The notes under the pieces are model-generated. The model was not told the origin of the DNA. It did no database searches and was given only the letters and a program-made list of their open reading frames with translations. From Paralcaligenes ureilyticus (GTDB lineage Bacteria > Pseudomonadota > Gammaproteobacteria > Burkholderiales > Burkholderiaceae_B): DNA of 64,000 nt. Shown piece after piece: positions 23,843-30,170 of this stretch. The DNA is taken from assembly GCF_004346225.1 (NCBI RefSeq), contig NZ_SMAJ01000014.1:55637-119636 (forward strand), in the 5' to 3' direction. Position numbers and translations under genes: made by a program. Within the stretch, counting starts at the first letter, position 1. Each line of letters starts with the position of its first letter.

Positions 23843-23893
23843 CTAGTGGCAATCGACGATCTCAACGTTCCGAGGCTCATCTCGGATCCATGA
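23843..23893 (-). pseudogene. 3' fragment of a HigB/RelE-like toxin gene
   Basis: Read on the minus strand, the last 16 codons are WIRDEPRNVEIVDCH plus stop with one preceding Ser. This matches the end of the intact toxin at 25951-26229 (WTEEGPWNVEIVDYH). The nucleotide match covers about 45 bases. No homologous coding lies upstream or downstream, and no antitoxin follows; a REP arm sits where the antitoxin would be. I read it as a decayed relative or a duplicated scrap of the toxin gene. Confidence 0.75.
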
Positions 23894-23978
23894 CAGCAAG
23901 CTGGCAGGTTAAAGTACGAGGTAATGTGCAAGGAATAAAAAGCCCAATGGCTAAAAATCGATATTAAAGGAAATAAAA

Positions 23979-24176
23979 ATGCTCAAAAATAAACGCGGTG
24001 CTGTGACCCTTGTCGCGATGGGACTTCTCGCTTTAACCCTGTCCGGTTGCCAAAAACACGAAGGTCCGGCAGAAAAAGCCGGCAAGGAAATTGACAACGC
24101 AATAAGTCAGGCCGGCCAGCAAATTCAAAAAGTGGGTGACAATATCCAGGGTGCAGCAAAAGATGCTCAAAAGTAA
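23979..24176 (+). CDS. Small amphipathic lipoprotein
   Basis: 65 residues with lipobox LSGC (GLLALTLSGCQKHEG). The mature part is a short amphipathic helix with repeated spacing of KAG/QAG and I/V residues (KAGKEIDNAISQAGQQIQK), typical of small proteobacterial surface lipoproteins of unknown role. A GGA-rich ribosome site and AT-rich leader precede the start. It stands alone on the plus strand. Confidence 0.8.
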   Translation: MLKNKRGAVTLVAMGLLALTLSGCQKHEGPAEKAGKEIDNAISQAGQQIQKVGDNIQGAAKDAQK

Positions 24177-24237
24177 AACATCGATATCACGGTATGCTGT
24201 GGCATCAATATCGCATCTCGTAGGGGCGATTACAAGG

Positions 24238-24342
24238 GTCGGCTACAGTTCCGCAAGCGCCTTCAGCGTCGCATTCACCCGCCATGTCGGGCTGCCGCCA
24301 ACGCGTTATACGCAGGAGCAGATGGAATCGCAACGCCTGTAG
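24238..24342 (+). pseudogene. C-terminal fragment of an AraC-family regulator
   Basis: Reads VGYSSASAFSVAFTRHVG then LPPTRYTQEQMESQRL and stop. This is the second helix-turn-helix and ending of AraC/XylS regulators (consensus GYxSxSAFSRAFxRxxGxxPxxYR). No AraC-type sequence precedes it; upstream lies a REP-like palindrome joined directly to the fragment. The rest of the gene is gone from this locus. Confidence 0.8.
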
Positions 24343-24398
24343 GGGGAACTCCGTTCGGCCCATGTCAACGGCCGGGGCGGACGCGGAATCGAAACACC

Positions 24399-24426
24399 CG
24401 TGGGGGCGACCCTTGTGGTCGCCCGC
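24399..24426 (+). repeat. REP-like single arm, GGGCGACC type
   Basis: Stem GGGCGACC/GGTCGCCC around CTTGT; the GTAG flank is altered to CGTG. It follows the AraC fragment. Confidence 0.85.
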
Positions 24427-24596
24427 GCCGCTACGTGTTTCCTCAGTTGGAATGAAGTGGTAAAAAAGAAGGTAGGCGGCGAAGCCAAGGGCACGCTACC
24501 TGGTCACGCGGCCGCTTTTTTACGCTGCGCCTGCTTGAGCATGACGGCTGCGGGTCGTAGGAGAACCTCCAACTTCTCTACTGAAAGGCTAACACA

Positions 24597-25043
24597 ATGA
24601 CTACCGGAACCGTTCATCTCCACCGCGTCTTGCGCGCAACCCCCGAACGCGTCTATCGCGCCTTCCTCGAGCCCGATGCGATAGCGAAGTGGCTTCCGCC
24701 CTACGGGTTCACTTGCGAGGTCCACCATATGGATGCCAAAGTGGGTGGTACTTACAGGATGTCCTTTCGTAATTTCAGCACGGGCAACGGCCACTCGTTC
24801 GCCGGAGAGTATCTTGAACTGGTGCCGTTCGAGAAGATCCGTTACTCGGACCAATTCGACGACCCCAACCTGCCTGGCCAGATGCACGCCACCATTTCAT
24901 TGCGGCAGGTGTCCTGCGGGGTCGAGCTCACCATCGTGCAGGAAGGCGTGCCCGAGGTCATTCCTGTGGAGATGTGCTACCTGGGCTGGCAGGAGTCGCT
25001 TGTTCAACTGGCAAAGCTGGTGGAGCCCGAAATTCCTGACTGA
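24597..25043 (+). CDS. SRPBCC-family (AHSA1-like) protein
   Basis: 148 residues with the AHSA1/START-like pattern: HRVLRATPERVYRAFLEPDAIAKW at the start, GGTYRMSF in the middle, and a C-terminal helix GWQESLVQLAKLVE. These proteins form a hydrophobic ligand pocket, and many are stress-related or act on small aromatic or lipid compounds; the ligand is not predictable. A VOC-family gene follows 47 bases downstream. Such SRPBCC/VOC neighbours are often seen together in bacterial genomes, so an operon is likely. Confidence 0.9.
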   Translation: MTTGTVHLHRVLRATPERVYRAFLEPDAIAKWLPPYGFTCEVHHMDAKVGGTYRMSFRNFSTGNGHSFAGEYLELVPFEKIRYSDQFDDPNLPGQMHATISLRQVSCGVELTIVQEGVPEVIPVEMCYLGWQESLVQLAKLVEPEIPD

Positions 25044-25090
25044 CCGCGCGGCTTGAGTGCACGTGTCTGTTCCAACCGAGGAGAGCCAAG

Positions 25091-25570
25091 ATGGTCAGCA
25101 AGAACACGATTTGCCTCTGGTACGACGGCACCGCGTTGGACGCCGCGAAGTTCTACGCGGAAACGTTCCCGGACAGCGCGGTGGGGGCGGTCCATCGTGC
25201 GCCTGGCGACTATCCCGCGGGCAAGCAGGGTGATGTCTTGACGGTCGAGTTCACAGTGATGGGCATCCCTTGTCTCGGCCTGAATGGGGGGCCGGGGTTC
25301 AAGCACAACGAGGCATTCTCGTTCCAGGTAGCGACCGACGACCAAGCCGAAACGGACCGCCTATGGAACGCGATTGTCGGAAACGGCGGCCAGGAAAGCG
25401 CATGCGGTTGGTGCAAGGACAAATGGGGGCTGTCGTGGCAGATCACGCCACGCACCCTGGTGGCCGCGATCACCGATCCTGATCGGGCCGCGGCCAAGCG
25501 CGCGTTCGAAGCCATGATGGGGATGGGAAAGATCGACATCGCTGCGATCGAAGCGGCGCGACGCGGCTGA
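25091..25570 (+). CDS. VOC-family (PhnB-like) protein
   Basis: 159 residues of the PhnB/3-demethylubiquinone methyltransferase-like branch of the vicinal oxygen chelate superfamily. Visible signatures are ICLWYDGTALDAAKFYAETF at the start, LNGGPGFKHNEAFSFQV in the middle, and CGWCKDKWGLSWQITP near the end. The name 'methyltransferase' for this family is historical; function is not established. A GGAG ribosome site precedes the ATG. It probably shares a transcript with the SRPBCC gene. Confidence 0.9.
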   Translation: MVSKNTICLWYDGTALDAAKFYAETFPDSAVGAVHRAPGDYPAGKQGDVLTVEFTVMGIPCLGLNGGPGFKHNEAFSFQVATDDQAETDRLWNAIVGNGGQESACGWCKDKWGLSWQITPRTLVAAITDPDRAAAKRAFEAMMGMGKIDIAAIEAARRG

Positions 25571-25610
25571 TGCTCCCGGTGTTGGGCCACCTCGCGGTAT
25601 CCAAGTTGAC

Positions 25611-25635
25611 GGGCGACCACAAGGGTCGCCCCTAC
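25611..25635 (-). repeat. REP-like single arm overlapping the higA stop codon
   Basis: Stem GGGCGACC/GGTCGCCC with the loop read as ACAAG on the plus strand. The GTAG flank of this arm supplies the TAG stop of the higA-like gene ending at 25632. Confidence 0.9.
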
Positions 25636-25937
25636 GAGGTGTGTTCAAGAGGCTGGACTTCTTCGGCAATTAGTTTGGCCACTTTCGCCTCTGCTACTTT
25701 GAGGTCGTAGGCTTGCTGCAGGTTTAGCCACGACGTTGCATCTCCGCCGAAAAAAGCGGCCAGCCTCAGTGCAGTGTCGGGGGAGACGCCTCGGCGCTCG
25801 CGAACGATCTCGTTCATGCGAGTCGTCGGTACGTGCAGCATAGTAGACAGAGCATTGACGCTCATATTTAGCGGGGTGAGGTATTCCTCTCGCAGGATTT
25901 CGCCCGGGTGAATCGGGCGCATGCCATTTTTGGACAT
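25632..25937 (-). CDS. higA: HigA-family antitoxin (XRE HTH)
   Basis: 101 residues beginning near MRPIHPGEILREEYL, the signature of HigA/VapI antitoxins. The helix-turn-helix covers about 25-60 (MSVNALSTMLHVPTTRMNEIV, then RRGVSPDTALRLAAFFG). It neutralises the upstream toxin and should repress the operon. The start at 25937 is preceded by GGAG at good spacing, unlike the toxin gene. A longer upstream reading frame runs into the toxin gene and is not supported. The stop codon lies inside a REP arm. Confidence 0.92.
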   Translation of the reverse strand: MSKNGMRPIHPGEILREEYLTPLNMSVNALSTMLHVPTTRMNEIVRERRGVSPDTALRLAAFFGGDATSWLNLQQAYDLKVAEAKVAKLIAEEVQPLEHTS

Positions 25938-25950
25938 AATAGGCTCCATT

Positions 25951-26229
25951 TCAGTGGTAATCGACGATCTCAACATTCCAGGGCCCTTCCTCGGTCCAGA
26001 TGAAGCAGATGCGCCATTGATTGTTGATGCGAATACTGTGCTGTCCAGCTCGGCTTCCCTTGAGTGCTTCCAGCCGATTGCCGGGTGGCGAGCGCAGAAA
26101 ACCGAGCGTATTCGCACTGTCGAGCATCTGTAGCTTACGTTCGGCGACCCCCTTGAAATTCGCAAACCGAGTGGTGCGGCGTCCCTCGTAAAGGGCTTGG
26201 GTCTCGGGGCATCGGAAACCTTTGATCAT
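25951..26229 (-). CDS. higB: HigB/RelE-family toxin (host-inhibition mRNA interferase)
   Basis: 92 residues of the compact HigB family. Matching segments are MIKGFRCPETQALYEGRR at the start, LRSPPGNRLEALKGSRAGQHSIRINNQWRICF in two family blocks, and EIVDYH at the end. Such toxins cleave mRNA on the ribosome. The antitoxin gene follows 13 bases later in the toxin-first order typical of HigBA. No Shine-Dalgarno site precedes the ATG; the -10 box is only 6 bases upstream, which predicts a leaderless mRNA. Confidence 0.92.
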   Translation of the reverse strand: MIKGFRCPETQALYEGRRTTRFANFKGVAERKLQMLDSANTLGFLRSPPGNRLEALKGSRAGQHSIRINNQWRICFIWTEEGPWNVEIVDYH

Positions 26230-26235
26230 GTGTAA

Positions 26236-26264
26236 AGTCTATAACGCTTAACGTTAAACGTCAA
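26236..26264 (-). promoter_or_regulatory. higBA promoter with operator-like palindrome
   Basis: On the minus strand: -35 TTGACG (26259-26264), a 17-base spacer, and -10 TAGACT (26236-26241). The spacer carries the palindrome TTAACGTTAA (26248-26257), a good candidate for HigA binding. The toxin ATG starts 6 bases after the -10 box. Confidence 0.7.
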
Positions 26265-26303
26265 ATTCTATTTATTGGAGTCTTTGCAGCGGAAGTTATA
26301 TCG

Positions 26304-26319
26304 AAGGGTCGCCCCTACG
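26304..26319 (-). repeat. Half REP arm
   Basis: Only the GTAGGGGCGACCCTT half of a REP arm remains, overlapping the stop codon of the LysR-family gene. Confidence 0.65.
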
Positions 26320-27235
26320 TTTGCCGACATACCGCTAGCACGAGTTGCCGCAGCCAACGATGAACGGGGTCGACCTCTAAACGAGGATGCCACATTTGCG
26401 ACACCGTGATTTTTTCGGTCGCCACAGGCAGCTCGAAAGCATAGGTAGTGACGGACAAGGGCGATTGCTGATGTTCAGGCTGACTGCCCAGAAACGACGC
26501 GGGCACGAGTGCGATCAAATCGGAGGCTCGAGCCACGACCAGCGCGGCGGTGAAGCTGGGAACCATGGCGACGATCGTTCTTTCTAACCCCAAAGCAGCC
26601 AGCGCCTCATCGACCGGTCCATTGCTGCGCCCGTGGCGCGAAGCCACAACGTGGCCGAACGAGACATACCGTTCGGCTGTGACCTCGAGCTCCAATTCGA
26701 GTGGATGGCCTTTTCTGACAACACCGAGAAAGCGATCCCGGAAGAGAGCCTGCACGCGGACTTCCGGCCCCATTTCGCCTAAGACACCGATCTCGAGGTC
26801 GGCTGAACCCTCTCGCAAATACGCGGCCGTCTTCTCGGTCTTGGGTGCGAAGCGCAAGCGCACGAGCGGCGCGATCGCCGTCGCCGCAGTGATAAGAGTA
26901 GCGCCGAAGGCCTCCACAAAGCCGTCGTTGGCGCGGATGGTAAAGGTTCGCTGCAACGTCGGGAAATCCGGCTCTGTCGTTGAAGGGCGAAGTAGGGCAC
27001 GCGCCTCGTGAATCGCATTTTGAATACGCGGGCGAAGTGCCTCCGCATGGGGTGTCAACACCATGCGGCGCCCCGCGCGAACCAGTAATGGGTCGCCGGT
27101 CGTCTCGCGCAGCCGGGTCAATGTTCGACTCATTGCCGAGGCGCTCAATCCCAGCCGGCGCGCAGCGCCAACCACGCTGCCCGCAGCGAGCAATACGTCG
27201 AGTGCAACGAGTAGGTTCAAATCGGGTTCGGGCAT
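26315..27235 (-). CDS. LysR-family transcriptional regulator
   Basis: 306 residues from the Met of MPEPDLNLLVALDVLL. The N-terminal winged helix-turn-helix is clear (VGAARRLGLSASAMSRTLTRLRE, about 22-45), then the linker helix and a two-lobed effector domain to the end. An upstream Met (27268) would add 11 unneeded residues. It is divergent from a short-chain dehydrogenase gene across 175 bases, the usual geometry for a LysR regulator and its target. The inducer is unknown. A half REP arm lies at its 3' end. Confidence 0.92.
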   Translation of the reverse strand: MPEPDLNLLVALDVLLAAGSVVGAARRLGLSASAMSRTLTRLRETTGDPLLVRAGRRMVLTPHAEALRPRIQNAIHEARALLRPSTTEPDFPTLQRTFTIRANDGFVEAFGATLITAATAIAPLVRLRFAPKTEKTAAYLREGSADLEIGVLGEMGPEVRVQALFRDRFLGVVRKGHPLELELEVTAERYVSFGHVVASRHGRSNGPVDEALAALGLERTIVAMVPSFTAALVVARASDLIALVPASFLGSQPEHQQSPLSVTTYAFELPVATEKITVSQMWHPRLEVDPVHRWLRQLVLAVCRQT

Positions 27236-27410
27236 GTCGTCCGATCGTAGCACTAACCGTCGTGGCATGGCGTTTGATGCATGTTATAAGTGCAATCGTT
27301 GCGCCTTCCGCCATATGTGCCGCATCGATATACTTTCCAGGCTGATTCACGACTGAGCGCGTGGTGCGTCAATGCCACGTTCAATCAGCTTCACTCACAG
27401 GGAGCTATCA

Positions 27411-28115
27411 ATGCAAAACTCATCTCCGCAGAAAACCGTCCTCCTCATCGGTGCATCTCGTGGCCTCGGCTTCGCAATGGTCGAGGAATTTCTCAAGCGT
27501 GGCTGGCGAGTCATCGCCACCGGGAGGGATGGCTCTACAGAAAAGCTTCGTCAACTCGCGAAAACTTCGCACGGAGCGCTTGAAGTGGAAACAGTCGACA
27601 TCACGATTCCGGAGCAGGTCGCCGCACTACGCAGCCGTCTTGAGGCTCGGCGACTGGATGTACTTTTCGTGAATGCAGGTGTCAAAAACGACGATCGTGA
27701 AACGATCGCGGATGTCTCGACCGAGGAATTTGTGCGCGTAATGGTGACGAACTCGTTGAGTCCACTGCGAGTCATCGAGGCGCTTCAGGATCTCGTGCAG
27801 CCGACCGGAACGATTGGCGTCATGTCGTCCGGGCAGGGCAGCGTGGCAAACAACGATAACGGCAACCATGAGGTCTATCGGGGCAGTAAGGCCGCGCTCA
27901 ACATGTTCATGCGCAGCTTTGCTGCGCGCCACCGAGACGACGCGAAAACCTTGTTGCTGATGGCGCCTGGATGGGTGCGGACGGACATGGGCGGTCCGCA
28001 AGCGCGTCTAAGCATCGAAGAAAGCATCCCGAACTTGCTGAACACGATCGAGGCTTACGAAGGTCGTTCCGGATTGCATTACCTGGACTATCTGGGGAGA
28101 GTCGTTCCTTGGTGA
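27411..28115 (+). CDS. SDR-family oxidoreductase
   Basis: 234 residues, short-chain dehydrogenase/reductase of the short, C-factor-like kind. Cofactor motif GASRGLGFAMVEEF is near residue 12. NAGV occurs in LFVNAGVKNDD, Ser in MSSGQGS, and the catalytic pair in YRGSKAALNMF. The start at 27411 has a GGGAG ribosome site. It is divergent from the LysR regulator, which probably controls it. Substrate unknown. Confidence 0.9.
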   Translation: MQNSSPQKTVLLIGASRGLGFAMVEEFLKRGWRVIATGRDGSTEKLRQLAKTSHGALEVETVDITIPEQVAALRSRLEARRLDVLFVNAGVKNDDRETIADVSTEEFVRVMVTNSLSPLRVIEALQDLVQPTGTIGVMSSGQGSVANNDNGNHEVYRGSKAALNMFMRSFAARHRDDAKTLLLMAPGWVRTDMGGPQARLSIEESIPNLLNTIEAYEGRSGLHYLDYLGRVVPW

Positions 28116-28131
28116 AAGGGCATTCCCACGA

Positions 28132-28167
28132 CAAAAAACCCGCGAAGCCTTTGGCCGTGCGGGTTTA
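28132..28167 (-). terminator. Terminator downstream of tRNA-Ser(CGA)
   Basis: Stem AACCCGC/GCGGGTT. On the minus strand it is followed by a run of six T, just 11 bases past the tRNA 3' end. It may also stop the convergent SDR transcript. Confidence 0.75.
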
Positions 28168-28177
28168 TGCGGATAAC

Positions 28178-28267
28178 TGGCGGACAGGGTGAGATTCGAA
28201 CTCACGGTACGCCTAAACGTACACTGGATTTCGAGTCCAGCGCATTCGACCACTCTGCCACCTGTCC
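28178..28267 (-). tRNA. tRNA-Ser(CGA), reads UCG
   Basis: 90-base tRNA including encoded CCA. Acceptor stem GGACAGG pairs with CCTGTCC. The anticodon loop is CTCGAAA with anticodon CGA. A long variable arm (GTACGTTTAGGCGTAC) identifies it as class II serine tRNA. T-loop sequence GTTCGAATC is present. Confidence 0.95.
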
Positions 28268-28427
28268 GGGTGGGTCGATAAAGCAAGTCCGCTATTCTAG
28301 CAAGTAAATTAAAAACCTGCTCACGCGCAAGTGGCCGTCCGTGCGCTGGCGCGTACGCGTTACAGCGTTACACTAATGCGGCAGAAATGAATCGATTTTG
28401 GACGATATTGACGAGAAAAGGAACGTT

Positions 28428-29210
28428 ATGCTTACAGGTAAACATGCCGTAGTGACGGGTTCGACAAGTGGTATTGGTCTGGCGATTGCGCGCGAGCTTG
28501 CGGCCAATGGTGCCGATGTGGTGATCAATGGCTTTGGCGATGCGGCCGCGATTGAAAAAGAGCGCGCCGGGCTGGAGCACGATTTCAAGGTGAAGGCGTA
28601 TTACATCAATGCGGATTTGTCCAAGGCCGCCGACACGCGCGAGTTCATCAACAAAGCGGTGAAAGCCCTGGGCAGCATCGATATTCTGGTGAATAACGCG
28701 GGCATCCAGCATACCGATCTGATCGAGGATTTTCCGGTTGAGCGCTGGGACGCGATTATCGGCTTGAATCTCTCGGCCGTATTTCATGGCACGGCAGCGG
28801 CATTGCCGTATATGAAGAAGCAAGGCTGGGGGCGCATTATCAATATTGCGTCGGCCCATGGCCTGGTGGGGTCGGCCAATAAATCGGCCTACGTGGCGGC
28901 CAAGCATGGCGTGGTGGGCTTGACGAAGGTGACCGCGTTGGAAAATGCGGGCAATGGCGTGACCTGCAATGCGATCTGCCCGGGCTGGGTGCGCACGCCC
29001 CTGGTGGAAAAGCAGATCCAGGCGTTGGCCAAGAGCAAGGGTATTGAGGCCGAGGTCGCGGCGAAAGAGCTGTTGACCGAAAAGCAGCCGTCTCTGCAGT
29101 TCGTCACACCCAAGCAGTTGGGGGGCGCGGCGGTGTTTCTGGCGTCGGACGCGGCGGAACAAATGACCGGCACGACCATGTCGCTGGATGGTGGATGGAC
29201 GGCGCGGTAG
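28428..29210 (+). CDS. D-3-hydroxybutyrate dehydrogenase
   Basis: 260 residues, SDR-family enzyme that oxidises D-3-hydroxybutyrate to acetoacetate with NAD+. Motifs seen are TGSTSGIGLAIAREL (cofactor), NNAGIQH, Ser in NIASAHGL, and YVAAKHG with catalytic Tyr/Lys. The residues around VNNAGIQHTDLIEDFP and CPGWVRTPLVEKQI match the 3-hydroxybutyrate dehydrogenase branch. The Met at 28428 starts the conserved MLTGKHAVVTG. It would support use of polyhydroxybutyrate or ketone-type substrates. Confidence 0.92.
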   Translation: MLTGKHAVVTGSTSGIGLAIARELAANGADVVINGFGDAAAIEKERAGLEHDFKVKAYYINADLSKAADTREFINKAVKALGSIDILVNNAGIQHTDLIEDFPVERWDAIIGLNLSAVFHGTAAALPYMKKQGWGRIINIASAHGLVGSANKSAYVAAKHGVVGLTKVTALENAGNGVTCNAICPGWVRTPLVEKQIQALAKSKGIEAEVAAKELLTEKQPSLQFVTPKQLGGAAVFLASDAAEQMTGTTMSLDGGWTAR

Positions 29211-29219
29211 GAGTGTGCT

Positions 29220-29245
29220 TGTAGCGGCACCCCTTGTGGGTGCCA
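29220..29245 (+). repeat. REP-like single arm, GGCACCC type
   Basis: Rightward arm lying between the 3-hydroxybutyrate dehydrogenase and yaaA, ending 18 bases before the yaaA start. Confidence 0.9.
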
Positions 29246-29263
29246 CATCTAACAGGAAAAAAA

Positions 29264-30031
29264 ATGCTGCTGGTATTGTCTCCCGCTAAAAAACTGGATG
29301 TTGATTCAACCGTTCGCACGACGCTGCATTCCCAGCCCTTGTTTATCGAGCAGGCGGCTGGCCTGATCAAGATACTGAAGAAAAAATCAGCCACGCAGGT
29401 GGCGGCGCTCATGAGCTTGAGCGATAAGCTGGCGCAGTTGAATGTGGAGCGCTATGCGCATTGGCAGCCGCACTTTACGCAGGCCAATTCCAGGCAGGCG
29501 GCGCTGATGTTCAATGGCGATGTGTATGGGGGGCTGGATGCGGCAACCCTGTCGGACAAGCAACTGGATTGGGCGCAGGATCATGTGGCGATACTGAGCG
29601 GCTTGTATGGCGTGTTGCGCCCGCTTGATCTAATGCAGCCTTATCGTCTGGAAATGGGTACGCGGCTTGCTACCAGACAAGGCGAAACGCTGTACGACTA
29701 TTGGGGGAGTTCGATTGCCCAATACCTGAATACGCGCATGGCCGAGCAGGGCGAAACGGTGTTGTTGAATTTGGCGTCGGAAGAATATTTCAAAGCGGTC
29801 GACCGCAAGGCGCTGACCGTGGAGGTGGTGCAGTGCGTGTTTCAGGATTACAAGAACGGCGCCTGGAAGGTGATCAGCTTTCATGCAAAAAGGGCACGGG
29901 GGCTAATGGCGCGGTATGTGATCGAGAAACGGATTAAAAAGCCGTCGGCGTTGCAGGCGTTTGCCAGCGAGGGGTACGCGTATGCGGCGGAGGTTTCCAC
30001 GCCGGATAAGTTAGTGTTCCGGCGGGTGTAG
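29264..30031 (+). CDS. yaaA: Peroxide-stress protein YaaA (DUF328)
   Basis: 255 residues beginning MLLVLSPAKKLDVDS, the hallmark of the YaaA family. Further conserved parts are FNGDVYGGLDA, LSGLYGVLRPLDLMQPYRLEMG, and NLASEEYFKAVD. In E. coli YaaA lowers free iron and protects from H2O2 damage, and it binds DNA; the activity here is by family. The stop codon TAG falls inside the GTAG of a REP arm at 30028. I set the start at the Met before LLVLSPAKK. Confidence 0.94.
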   Translation: MLLVLSPAKKLDVDSTVRTTLHSQPLFIEQAAGLIKILKKKSATQVAALMSLSDKLAQLNVERYAHWQPHFTQANSRQAALMFNGDVYGGLDAATLSDKQLDWAQDHVAILSGLYGVLRPLDLMQPYRLEMGTRLATRQGETLYDYWGSSIAQYLNTRMAEQGETVLLNLASEEYFKAVDRKALTVEVVQCVFQDYKNGAWKVISFHAKRARGLMARYVIEKRIKKPSALQAFASEGYAYAAEVSTPDKLVFRRV

Positions 30032-30112
30032 CGGCAGCCCTTGTGGCTGCCATCGGCGCAGTAACGTGCATTCCGTTTAGCAACAATGGCACCCACAAGG
30101 GGTGCCGCTACA
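30028..30112. repeat. REP-like arms, rightward then leftward
   Basis: Rightward GGCAGCC arm at 30028-30052 begins within the yaaA stop codon. Leftward GGCACCC arm at 30087-30112 follows. They lie between the convergent yaaA and FUSC-type genes. Confidence 0.9.
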
Positions 30113-30170
30113 TGATTCACGGCCGCGTTTCATGATTCACGGCCGCGTTTCATAATTCACGGTCACGTTT
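30111..30170. repeat. 20-base tandem repeat, three copies
   Basis: Unit CATGATTCACGGCCGCGTTT is present twice exactly and a third time with three changes. The unit is the spacer sequence normally found between two REP arms. The third copy runs into the 3' end of the FUSC-type gene and supplies its last residues and stop. Confidence 0.9.

Larger units (their letters stand above)
23572..23978. other. Gene-free spacer with promoter region, REP arm and dead toxin fragment
   Basis: About 400 bases between copy A' and the small lipoprotein gene. It contains the leftward promoter region of copy A' (to about 23720), a single rightward REP arm at 23799-23826 of the GGCGACC type, and a fragment matching the end of a HigB-like toxin gene (23843-23893). 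An AT-rich stretch before 23979 probably holds the lipoprotein promoter. Confidence 0.7.
24177..24596. other. Gene-free spacer with AraC remnant and REP arms
   Basis: 420 bases without an intact gene. It contains a REP-like junction at 24219-24247, a decayed AraC-family C-terminus (24238-24342) and a rightward REP arm at 24399-24426. About 170 bases of unassigned leader follow before the SRPBCC gene. Confidence 0.7.
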
